In this document: piece by piece, positions 1 through 6,294 of the stretch | How positions within the stretch are numbered: position 1 is the stretch's first letter | How the letters are laid out: every line of letters starts with the position of its first letter | Source: Thermoplasmata archaeon | GTDB taxonomy: Archaea > Thermoplasmatota > Penumbrarchaeia > Penumbrarchaeales > Penumbrarchaeaceae | Length of the DNA: 6,294 nucleotides | Reading direction: 5' to 3' | NCBI GenBank assembly: GCA_023145185.1 | Contig: JAGLEG010000316.1 | Span: forward strand, 1 to 6,294 | Made by a program: the position numbers and the translations under genes | The notes under the pieces: model-generated | Databases searched by the model: none | Seen by the model: only the letters and a program-made list of their open reading frames with translations | What the model was told of the DNA's origin: nothing

Positions 1-1872
1 GATGTTGTACTGTATCTCGAAGCCGACCCCCTCTCCATCGGGGTCGGCCCCCTGAAAGGTGATGCCCACGAACTCGTTCTCGTAGGGGTCGGAGGCAAGG
101 GACATGGTGAACTCGGGGGGGTCGTTAACGGGGTCGACATACTCAGATAGCTCCTCCGTCGCCTGATGGCCCACGATGTCAAGAACTGTGGCGTAGATGC
201 TGACCATCGACCCCTGGGTGAGGTTCCAGTCGTCGGTCATGGACCCCTGGAACCTCTCCCCGTCCCAGATCAGGGGTTGGGGGGCGCTCTGTGGAGCCCC
301 GTATCCCCAGGTGAACGTGGCGTTGCCCGTATCGAGGCCGGATATCACGTCGTGGGCCTCCAGGAGAAAGGGCACGGTATGCGTTGTCTTCTCGGTGATG
401 TCTCCCGTGAGGGAGAAGGAATCTATGACTGGAGGGGTTGCGTCGTTGATAAGCAGGGGCGACGCGGCACCTTCTCCCGGGTTACCTACTTCGTCCGCAA
501 CGGCCACGCTCAATATGAACTCCCCTTCCACCGTGTGATCCATTATCGAGCCCACGTGCTGGGTTACATTTCCCTCTCCATCATCCAGGACCATTACTAT
601 CGACGCCACTCCCGACCCATCGTGGTCGTCCGCAACCACCTCGAGATGGAGTGTGCCGTCGGCCGGGCTGTTGTGAACTATCGATACCTCGGGCCCCTTG
701 TTGTCGTAGTGGAACCTGATGGAGAGGCCGTGGTCATAATAGCCCCAGGGGTTCATGGATGAAAGGGATCCGCTGGTGAATCCACTCCACCAGAACCGGT
801 CCGGGGTGGTATCCATAACGTATAGAATGTTGTTGTTTGGGCCGTAGTTGATGATGGGGAAATCCGCACCGTCCACATTGGACAGGGTGTAGTAGAGGGA
901 TATCCTCTCCCTTGGGAAGACAGGGCCTTGATAGAAGGCCTCCATGTCCACCACCCCTTTCTGCCATTCGACCAACGGGGTCTCGCTCCAGGTTCCCTTC
1001 ATTGCGTATATGGCGTCATCCACACCGTTCCTGAGGTCGTTCATCGACGTGCCCACCACTATGACGAATCCGAACCTGGCGGATCCCGTGAACGTGGCAT
1101 CGTCAACCTTCACCACGAGGTCCATGTACCAGTTCTGCTCGGTTGCGGAGGTGGTCTGGTTGTTGGGGCTCTCCATGTGCTGGAATATCGCCTCCTCTCC
1201 GTCGAATACGGACGATGTCATGGCTCCGGAGTTGTGCCCGTGCAGGGCGGTCGTATCGTAGTTGAAATACGAGAGGCCGATGAACGTGGTCCCCTCCCAG
1301 GCCACCGCCATGTTGGACGGCGCGTCCCAGATGAAGTTGTCGTTGGACGGTGTCCCCAGATCTATGTCCATCATCTGGATGAGGTACAGTGGCTCAGAAA
1401 GGGTCTGGTTTGTCTCCACCAGGTAGTCCACCACCATCCACCTCCCCGTGTGCCCCCTGGTGTCCCCAGTGTAGTTGTTTACAAACGTCCTCTGTGTGAC
1501 GTTGAAGTTCTCGAAGTCCTGTCCCTCGAAGCCGTTGAACGAGCAGTACCCCTCCTCGTCGGTCCCGTTCCCCGGCGTTGATATCGTGAGGGAATCCTTT
1601 GAAACGAGGTCCCCTCTCTGTCCGAAATCGACAGCGGTCGTGTTAGTTCCAAGTCCGAAATATGCTGATGATAGACGGTCCTGCCCTATTGGGAACTCAA
1701 GAGTATCCCACCCAGTGGATCCACCGTCATCATCAATGATCACGGTAAAGTTCCCAGAATCATGTTGAGCGAACGTTCCTCTTGTCTGTTTAGAACCATC
1801 CGTTTCTATTATGAACGGAGCTAGAAGGAACAAACACGCGACTGCAACCGTTATCAAACCTTTTATTCCCAT
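1..1872 (-). CDS. Exported protein with unassigned N-terminal region and Ig-like modules (3' end beyond window)
   Basis: The frame is open for all 624 codons from ATG 1872 to base 1 without a stop, so the gene runs off the left edge. Residues 1-24 look like a signal peptide (Lys4, hydrophobic 5-22). Residues 26-390 are rich in Asp, Asn, Tyr and Trp and look like all-beta extracellular sequence, but I recognise no family; there is a W-W at 362-363 and a W-G-Y-Y at 375-378. Residues 394-481 and 480-586 are Ig/FN3-like modules ending in D-A-T-P-P and V-N-D-P-P linkers; the first has a D-E-V-G-N turn like those of the upstream protein. A third module starts at 585 with a D-P-D-G motif typical of PKD or cadherin-like folds. 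Ten N-x-S/T sequons fit an extracellular glycoprotein. No membrane anchor is visible yet; it may lie in the missing part. The start is fixed by a strong Shine-Dalgarno and the signal peptide. Function is unknown; a surface-binding partner of the upstream protein is inference. Confidence 0.9.
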   Translation of the reverse strand, partial: MGIKGLITVAVACLFLLAPFIIETDGSKQTRGTFAQHDSGNFTVIIDDDGGSTGWDTLEFPIGQDRLSSAYFGLGTNTTAVDFGQRGDLVSKDSLTISTPGNGTDEEGYCSFNGFEGQDFENFNVTQRTFVNNYTGDTRGHTGRWMVVDYLVETNQTLSEPLYLIQMMDIDLGTPSNDNFIWDAPSNMAVAWEGTTFIGLSYFNYDTTALHGHNSGAMTSSVFDGEEAIFQHMESPNNQTTSATEQNWYMDLVVKVDDATFTGSARFGFVIVVGTSMNDLRNGVDDAIYAMKGTWSETPLVEWQKGVVDMEAFYQGPVFPRERISLYYTLSNVDGADFPIINYGPNNNILYVMDTTPDRFWWSGFTSGSLSSMNPWGYYDHGLSIRFHYDNKGPEVSIVHNSPADGTLHLEVVADDHDGSGVASIVMVLDDGEGNVTQHVGSIMDHTVEGEFILSVAVADEVGNPGEGAASPLLINDATPPVIDSFSLTGDITEKTTHTVPFLLEAHDVISGLDTGNATFTWGYGAPQSAPQPLIWDGERFQGSMTDDWNLTQGSMVSIYATVLDIVGHQATEELSEYVDPVNDPPEFTMSLASDPYENEFVGITFQGADPDGEGVGFEIQYNI

Positions 1873-1874
1873 CT

Positions 1875-4800
1875 TCACTCCTCCCTGGATATCATTATCT
1901 CCCTTCCGCAGTCAGGACACTCGCCCTCGTTCATGCCGCACGACCGATGGAAGGTCGACCCACATCTGCACTCCGCCTGCCTGGACGTCTTGGATATCCG
2001 CCTCATGCATATGGAGCACGACGCCGTGGACTCCTCCTCATCAGTGGACCCTTTTGATATGACATAAACATTGTCATCTCCCGAACGTTTTCTGGCGAAT
2101 ATCAATATGGCAACGACGATAAAGAGCAGAAAGGCTGCGGACCCGATCAGGACGAAAAGAAGGAAAAAGCTCCTCTCCTCCTCATCCGGCTCCACCGGCT
2201 CCACCACCGTAATGGTGTAGACGGTCTCGTTGACGAAGTGTCCGTCGTCCACCCTCAGAACGACCGTGTGCTCCCCCACGGGAAGGTCGAGAGAGAGCAT
2301 CGTCCCGTTCCCCGCCTCCTCACCGTCCACCATCCAGAGGATCTCACACGGTTCCCCGTCCGGGTCCATCACGTTGGCATACAGCACCAGCTCCTCGCCC
2401 AGCTCGATCTCGCCCCCGGAGGGCCCCCCCCCGATGGAGAGCTCTGGAGGCCTGCTCGCCTTCATCCTGTAGCTCCCCGAAAAAACGTTACCCACCCCAT
2501 CCTCCACCCGAATGGCGACATCCGTCCAGGCCCCCCAGGTGAGGTTCAGAAGCAGGGTGATGTTCTCCCCTTCTTGACCTATCAGCATGGGGCCTGAGGG
2601 TTCGTCGATCCCCCTCCACTCGTCCATCCAGACGGAGATCCCACCGATCGGCACGCCGGAGAGCTCGTCCGATGCGCGGATCACCACGGTCGTTGGATTG
2701 TAAGATACCACCTCACCATAGAACACCTCCACCAGAGGCGGGTCCAGATCGAACACGAAGGATGCGCTCCCCCTGACGTAATTCACCGCTAGCGGAAGCC
2801 CGTCACGCCACCTGACCTCCACATCAAGGGACGAAATACTTTCCGCAACCGGCACCAGGAGCCGTGCTACCCTCACCCCCTCGACAGAATCGGTACGGTC
2901 CAGAACGCCCGATGAGACCGCCTCCAGGGATACGTCGGTGCTCCAGTCCCCCACCATGTCCCCTATTACAATCCTGTAGGATACCGTCGACGGATCGATC
3001 CCATAGGGACTCTCCAACAGGAGTGACACCTCATCGATCTCCCCCAGAACCCCCCCTTCCGCGGATACGGACCCCGTTACCGCCCTGACATCCATCCTGA
3101 CGACGTCCGACCACGGGCCGAGGTTCCCGACCCCATCCACACCTCTCAACCTCCAGAACACCATAGGGTCATCCGTCTGGAACGGATACGCTATCGATAC
3201 GGAGCTGCCCGTATCGTTGATGGTGAGCTCCTCCCTCACGGACCAACCCATTGCCCCAGGGATCAACCTCTGCAGTCGAACAGATGCCGCACCGCTCAGC
3301 GGGTCTACCTGATCCCAGTAGAGGTCAACTTCCCCGCCGGGAGGGTCACCCGAGGGACCCATGTTGGAGATATGGGGGCCGGTGACGTCGATCCCGAACT
3401 CCCAGGGCCCTGCCTCCCCGATGTTTCCCGCCGCATCGGTTGAGGTGATCTTCCATCCATACCACCCCTCCTGAAGTGGAAAAGAAAACGAAAAAGGGAG
3501 GGATACATTCCCCGGCTCAATTGCCTCCTCGAACGTCTCCAGGCTCCCCTCCACAACGATCCTCAGCTCCACCACTCCGCTGAGGTCATCAAACGCCTCG
3601 AACGAGAACTCCGGGGTGGTGGTGTTGGCCCACGTCCCGTTGGCCGGGGAGAGCTGGAACAGCGTCGGAGCCTCCACGTCGATGGAGAGCTCCTGCCAAC
3701 CGGACAGCGCAAGGTTCCCCACCATGTCCTGCAGGGAGACCCGGTACCTCCACATGCCGGGAGAAAGGGCCTGCTCGACCTCGTATCTGCTCCCTTCCGG
3801 TTCAAGCAGGTCCTCCATTCTGGTTATCACGGTGCCGTTCACCACGTTCTCGAACTCAAGGTAGAGCTTATCCGAGGGCCCGGACCTGTTGTCCAGGCAG
3901 TTGAAACCCACTGTAAATGAATCCTTTACCCACCCCTCCGGGGTCACGTTCCACAGTAGGGGAGGCGTCCCGTCGATCCGCATGTCCAGAGGGCCGAAGA
4001 CGGAGGGGCCGTTCCCTGCCCTGTCGGATATCCTCACCCATACGAGCAGGTCCAGCTCCTCTCCAGGCAGTGGGACCGTGACGTTGTATAGATCCCCAAA
4101 AGCGGTGATGGCACCCCCATCCTGCCACATGCCCACCGACCCTCCCACCACGTCCACGCGGTACTGAAGCGTCTCCTCGTTGGGGCCGGAGATATCGTCC
4201 CTTATCGTTATCCTCCCCTGCGGGTCCGACAGGGGCACCCACTGGACCTCCGGCCCGGGGATCATCTCGGGAGCCCTTCGATCGAGATATATCTCCCTGG
4301 GCAGGGACCACGACGAGTTCATCCCACTCTCCCTGCACCTGACGACCCAGTAGAACAGGCCGTCCCCGGGATCGGATGGGAGCTGATATTCCGGCACATC
4401 CGTCAGACCCGAAAGGACCACATCCGTGGGGTCCGGCGACGACAGGAGCCTGAACTCGTACCCCACGATATGGGACCAGAAGGCTTCCACACCGTCATGC
4501 CAGTTGAACATTATGGAGACATCCTGCACGGGCTCCCCCTTCCGGGGGTGCATGGGGACCGGCCCAGGCAGGTCCCAGGTACTGTTTATCGACCCGTCAA
4601 CCTCCCCGCCAAGGGCTGCTGTCCCTCCGGGGCCTCCGATCGTGGAGCCGTCTGCTCCAACCTCTCCATCCCCACCATCCATGAGGGAGTGGGAGATGGA
4701 CGATCCAGCGGTCTCGTCGATCTGGAGCCATCCGCTCGCCATGAGATATGTGGCCGTTACATCCGCCGACAGGTTCCCTCCCCGCCCCACCTCACGGCCC

Positions 4801-6191
4801 ACCTCTCCAGGAGCTCCCGGGCCCGGGCTCGATGTGAACAGCTCCCCGCATCCCGCGCCGCCACTGAAGCCTCCTCCGCCTCCCCCTCCTCCGTCGAACA
4901 CGTTGGGGAGCTGGTTCATTCCGCCTCCCAACCCACCGTCCCCCGGAACCCCACCGTCGCCTGCTACCATATCCAGATCAAGAGAGTTGCCCTGCATCCA
5001 CTCCGAGCATGTGATGTTCAGCGAACAGTTGCCGCCGGCCCCCACCCTGCCAAGGATGTCGCCGCCAGGAGATCCATACTTGCCTCCTCCCATGCCCCCT
5101 GCATATCCTCCTCCCCCTCCGCCGGCGATCGTATAGGCCGTGTGCCACTCCGGTGGATCGTCTGCCCTGCAGTCTCCACCATCCCCGGCGTCCCCCCCGG
5201 AACCACCCAGGAGACGTAACGAAAGATCATCCATGAGGAGGGAGCCCATCTCGACCTTCATATTCGCATTGCCCCCCACACCCACCGATCCCCTGACCTC
5301 ACCCATGGGCGTTATGGTGCCGTTCTCTATCCACGAGGTGGTGTAGCCCCCGGGTGGAACGGGATAGCTGAGCTTCTGGTCGCCCAGGTAGGGGATGCCT
5401 CCAGCATCCCCGGCATCGCCTCCCGCCCCCGGGCTTATCTCGAGATGGGTATCGATCATACGCCCATTCACGCCGGGGCAATCCAGCACCAGGGAGGAGC
5501 GGCCGCCGGAGCCCACGTGATCCGTGACGTTCCCTCCCGTGGTGTACCCACCGGATAGATAGATGGCATCCGAGGTGAGGTCCTGGGCGTCCGGGGCATC
5601 CCCGCCGTCTCCCCCGTACAGGCGCATAGACGATTGGATCATATCAAGTACACCCCCGTCCATGGATATCTCGAATGTGGCGTTTCCGCCTGCGAACCGG
5701 TACCCGCCCACGTCCTCCTTCAGGTAGTAGCCCGGGTCCTCATCCTCCCATCCGTCGCCCGCATAGACCCTAACGTAGGACCTGAAGCATCTGAAGGAGG
5801 ATGAGATATCCAAAGAGATAGAGGCGTCGTCCCCCCTGTCCCTGATCAGGCCGCTTCCGTTCAACCCCCTTACAACAAGGGTCGAATTGGCGATGGAGAA
5901 GGTGGAGGGGGCCCCCACTACCTTTGGGCTTTCCGCCCCGCTCCCCACGACGTTGATGGTGCAGTTGTCCAGATAGAGGCTGCTCCCCGCCCCCAGCACG
6001 ATGGAGCTGTAGGTCATGTCCTGGTCCAGAAACAGCTGCTCTCCCTCTCCAAGGACGAGGCTTCCCCTCGTGGGAAGGGGGCCCATTATCGTGATCTCAA
6101 CAAGGTCCGTTCCGTCCCGATCGGCCCCCCCGAAGAGGGACACGGCCGGAGCTATAAGCAACGCTGTAATCAGCAAGATGAGAGCTTTCAT
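1875..6191 (-). CDS. Giant single-pass surface protein: Gly-rich repeat head, Ig/FN3/PKD-like stalk, TM helix, cytoplasmic RING-like zinc finger
   Basis: This complete gene encodes 1438 residues; I know no named homologue. Residues 1-23 form a signal peptide (Lys2, hydrophobic 3-20). Residues 66-538 are eight degenerate beta-strand repeats with Gly-rich loops. Residues 543-1331 are about eight beta-sandwich modules, each closing with a D-x-x-x-P-P/A-P/G-P linker and often carrying a D-x-x-G-N turn (D723, D822, D919, D1019, D1231); the last (1248-1331) is PKD-like. One transmembrane helix spans 1342-1365, followed by RKR, so the C-terminus should be cytoplasmic. The tail ends in a C4HC3 zinc finger (1392-1428). 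The ectodomain has 23 N-x-S/T sequons and the tail has none. I chose the ATG at 6191 because it begins the signal peptide directly; a GTG at 6287 would add 32 polar residues and overlap the promoter. The likely role is adhesion or sensing at the cell surface; no catalytic domain is visible. The gene reading and topology are firm, the function is inference. Confidence 0.93.
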   Translation of the reverse strand: MKALILLITALLIAPAVSLFGGADRDGTDLVEITIMGPLPTRGSLVLGEGEQLFLDQDMTYSSIVLGAGSSLYLDNCTINVVGSGAESPKVVGAPSTFSIANSTLVVRGLNGSGLIRDRGDDASISLDISSSFRCFRSYVRVYAGDGWEDEDPGYYLKEDVGGYRFAGGNATFEISMDGGVLDMIQSSMRLYGGDGGDAPDAQDLTSDAIYLSGGYTTGGNVTDHVGSGGRSSLVLDCPGVNGRMIDTHLEISPGAGGDAGDAGGIPYLGDQKLSYPVPPGGYTTSWIENGTITPMGEVRGSVGVGGNANMKVEMGSLLMDDLSLRLLGGSGGDAGDGGDCRADDPPEWHTAYTIAGGGGGGYAGGMGGGKYGSPGGDILGRVGAGGNCSLNITCSEWMQGNSLDLDMVAGDGGVPGDGGLGGGMNQLPNVFDGGGGGGGGFSGGAGCGELFTSSPGPGAPGEVGREVGRGGNLSADVTATYLMASGWLQIDETAGSSISHSLMDGGDGEVGADGSTIGGPGGTAALGGEVDGSINSTWDLPGPVPMHPRKGEPVQDVSIMFNWHDGVEAFWSHIVGYEFRLLSSPDPTDVVLSGLTDVPEYQLPSDPGDGLFYWVVRCRESGMNSSWSLPREIYLDRRAPEMIPGPEVQWVPLSDPQGRITIRDDISGPNEETLQYRVDVVGGSVGMWQDGGAITAFGDLYNVTVPLPGEELDLLVWVRISDRAGNGPSVFGPLDMRIDGTPPLLWNVTPEGWVKDSFTVGFNCLDNRSGPSDKLYLEFENVVNGTVITRMEDLLEPEGSRYEVEQALSPGMWRYRVSLQDMVGNLALSGWQELSIDVEAPTLFQLSPANGTWANTTTPEFSFEAFDDLSGVVELRIVVEGSLETFEEAIEPGNVSLPFSFSFPLQEGWYGWKITSTDAAGNIGEAGPWEFGIDVTGPHISNMGPSGDPPGGEVDLYWDQVDPLSGAASVRLQRLIPGAMGWSVREELTINDTGSSVSIAYPFQTDDPMVFWRLRGVDGVGNLGPWSDVVRMDVRAVTGSVSAEGGVLGEIDEVSLLLESPYGIDPSTVSYRIVIGDMVGDWSTDVSLEAVSSGVLDRTDSVEGVRVARLLVPVAESISSLDVEVRWRDGLPLAVNYVRGSASFVFDLDPPLVEVFYGEVVSYNPTTVVIRASDELSGVPIGGISVWMDEWRGIDEPSGPMLIGQEGENITLLLNLTWGAWTDVAIRVEDGVGNVFSGSYRMKASRPPELSIGGGPSGGEIELGEELVLYANVMDPDGEPCEILWMVDGEEAGNGTMLSLDLPVGEHTVVLRVDDGHFVNETVYTITVVEPVEPDEEERSFFLLFVLIGSAAFLLFIVVAILIFARKRSGDDNVYVISKGSTDEEESTASCSICMRRISKTSRQAECRCGSTFHRSCGMNEGECPDCGREIMISREE
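1878..1885 (-). promoter_or_regulatory. Strong Shine-Dalgarno of the second gene inside the end of the first
   Basis: GGGAGGAG sits in the last codons of the first gene, immediately before its TGA stop (1877-1875); the GGAGG core (1884-1880) is seven bases before the ATG at 1872. Stop and start are separated by only A-G (TGA-AG-ATG). This arrangement is typical of translational coupling and fixes the start of the second gene. Confidence 0.85.
1908..2018 (-). other. Cytoplasmic RING/PHD-like C4HC3 zinc-finger motif
   Basis: Residues 1392-1428 hold eight regularly spaced potential zinc ligands: C1392, C1395, C1408, C1410, H1415, C1418, C1425 and C1428, i.e. C-x2-C-x12-C-x-C-x4-H-x2-C-x6-C-x2-C. 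The first pair is C-S-I-C and the last C-P-D-C, matching the C-x-I-C and C-P-x-C ends common in RING fingers. Ligand order C4HC3 is that of PHD and RING-CH fingers, while the six-residue gap before the last pair is closer to RING. A 26-residue linker, acidic and Ser/Thr-rich in its second half, separates it from the membrane. Zinc binding is well supported by the spacing; ubiquitin-type ligase activity is not shown and the finger could simply bind proteins. Confidence 0.82.
2097..2168 (-). other. Transmembrane helix of the anchored protein
   Basis: These codons encode 24 residues (1342-1365) that are almost all Phe, Leu, Ile, Val or Ala. They are preceded by an acidic stretch (D-E-E-E-R) and followed by R-K-R at 1367-1369. 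The positive charges after the helix place the remaining 69 residues in the cytoplasm. No other hydrophobic segment exists apart from the signal peptide, so the protein is a single-pass, N-outside membrane protein. Confidence 0.93.
2199..4565 (-). other. Array of about eight Ig/FN3/PKD-like beta-sandwich modules
   Basis: This codes for residues 543-1331. Approximate modules are 543-640 (the most FN3-like, with a V-G-Y-E-F strand and a F-Y-W-V-V-R strand), 641-744, 745-841, 842-938, 939-1036, 1037-1150, 1151-1248 and 1249-1331. Boundaries are marked by linkers at A640-P641, T742-P744, A841-P842, G938-P939, P1151-P1152 and P1248-P1249. Such tandem modules usually form rigid extracellular stalks or bind glycans or proteins. 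The last module is PKD-like, with a D-P-D-G-E turn (1276-1280), a Trp strand and a G-E-H-T-V-V-L-R-V-D-D-G core (1306-1317), just before the membrane. Module limits are estimated by eye. Confidence 0.78.
4578..5996 (-). repeat. Eight degenerate protein repeats with progressively longer Gly-rich loops
   Basis: The repeats are at protein level, in residues 66-538 of the anchored protein. Each copy has a short strand after a G-G-N or S-S type start, a second strand of the form S/T-x-h-x-h, then G-x-G-G-D. Equivalent positions are L72, F98, I125, F173, L234, M311, L391 and A476, giving spacings of 26, 27, 48, 61, 77, 80 and 85. The growth is all in the Gly-rich loop, which carries a G-G-Tyr/Phe motif at 162, 214, 281, 361 and 440 and reaches eight consecutive glycines at 434-441. 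The glycine codons are mixed GGA, GGG and GGC, so this is not a simple DNA microsatellite. The early copies resemble rungs of a parallel beta-helix (N-C/S-T-I/L-x-V); the fold is inference. Confidence 0.8.
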
Positions 6192-6202
6192 CGCAAACAC
6201 AC

Positions 6203-6207
6203 TCACC
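6203..6207 (-). promoter_or_regulatory. Possible Shine-Dalgarno of the first gene
   Basis: GGTGA, 11 bases before the ATG at 6191, can pair with the archaeal 16S rRNA 3' end. The spacing is slightly long and the site overlaps the predicted transcription start, so the mRNA may in fact be nearly leaderless and not use it. Confidence 0.4.
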
Positions 6208-6214
6208 GATGTTA

Positions 6215-6278
6215 ACTCGATGAGGATAGATAAACGCTTCGGACCCGTTATGGAAAAGATCTGGTCACTCTGATGAGG
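6215..6278. repeat. Near-identical direct repeat flanking the TATA-like box
   Basis: ACTCGATGAGG (6215-6225) and ACTCTGATGAGG (6267-6278), read on the plus strand, match except for one extra T. One copy lies directly downstream of the TATA-like box, between it and the predicted transcription start, and the other about 33 bases upstream of the box. They could be binding sites of a regulator, but two short copies in 100 bases may also be chance. Confidence 0.3.
6227..6234 (-). promoter_or_regulatory. Candidate archaeal TATA box
   Basis: On the minus strand this reads TTTATCTA, preceded by a purine-containing CGAAGC that could serve as a BRE. If transcription begins about 25 bases downstream, the start falls near 6205, giving a leader of only about 14 bases before the ATG at 6191. 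That favours this ATG over the GTG at 6287, which lies upstream of the box. It was assigned by eye and the TSS is not measured. Confidence 0.5.
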
Positions 6279-6294
6279 GTTTTTCACTTAGGCT

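Larger units (their letters stand above)
6192..6294. other. Upstream non-coding stretch
   Basis: These 103 bases before the first gene hold the TATA-like box, a possible ribosome binding site and the short repeat described separately. I see no end of an upstream gene, no tRNA and no clear terminator hairpin. The DNA is more AT-rich than the coding sequence of the first gene. Confidence 0.6.

Noticed and set aside
734..967. Minus-strand frame 734-967 (77 codons)
   Set aside because: It lies out of frame within the second gene, whose main frame is continuous here and matches its flanks.
166..1581. Long plus-strand open frames (166-762 and 928-1581)
   Set aside because: They lie antisense to the continuous 624-codon frame of the second gene, have His/Val/Arg-rich low-information products and no domain; they are explained by GC-rich codon bias of the opposite strand.
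3868..4338. Minus-strand frame 3868-4338 (156 codons)
   Set aside because: It is an out-of-frame reading inside the Ig-like array of the first gene, with an Arg/Gly-rich product and no module pattern.
4861..5120. Simple-sequence microsatellite in the pyrimidine-rich tracts
   Set aside because: The period is irregular and the glycine codons are mixed, so no perfect tandem DNA repeat exists.
4426..5219. Plus-strand frames 4426-5136 and 4470-5219 rich in Pro and Ser
   Set aside because: The proline runs are the reverse complement of the glycine codons in the first gene, so they are antisense shadows.
6192..6287. GTG start at 6287 adding 32 residues to the first protein
   Set aside because: The extension is polar, would bury the signal peptide at residue 33, has no evident ribosome binding site, and would overlap the TATA-like box.
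6271..6294. T-rich run after GATGAGGG as a terminator on the plus strand
   Set aside because: No stem-loop precedes the five T residues and no plus-strand gene ends there.

Overview
The window holds two consecutive genes on the minus strand, read from the right edge towards the left, that encode large exported proteins. The first (6191 to 1875) is complete. The second (1872 to beyond base 1) is cut by the left edge. Only two bases lie between them, so they are very probably one translationally coupled operon. I see no convincing plus-strand gene, RNA gene, mobile element or CRISPR array.

The organism is probably an archaeon, and I lean towards a Thermoplasmatota-like euryarchaeote. The grounds are a TATA-like element with a short predicted leader instead of a -35/-10 promoter, Shine-Dalgarno sequences of the GGAGG/GGTGA type, many N-x-S/T sequons in exported proteins, and giant surface proteins built from Ig/FN3/PKD-like modules with a C-terminal membrane anchor. 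This is inference from style; no phylogenetic marker gene is present. Most of the DNA is GC-rich (63% and 73% in two counted 60-base stretches), but the first 80 codons of the second gene are near 47%.

Right to left: 6294-6192 is upstream DNA with a TATA-like box and two near-identical 11/12-base repeats. The first gene (1438 aa) then encodes a signal peptide, an N-terminal array of eight degenerate beta-strand repeats separated by glycine-rich loops that lengthen steadily along the chain, and about eight beta-sandwich modules (FN3/Ig-like, the last one PKD-like). A single transmembrane helix and a short cytoplasmic tail follow, and the tail ends in a compact eight-ligand zinc-finger motif of RING/PHD type. 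The second gene encodes another signal peptide, about 365 residues I cannot assign to a family, and then two complete Ig-like modules and the start of a third.

Together the genes look like a cell-surface module: a long anchored, probably glycosylated stalk or adhesin with an intracellular RING-like domain, plus a co-expressed exported partner built partly from the same kind of module. The pairing of an outside-facing binding ectodomain with an inside RING-like finger is the most unusual point of the window.
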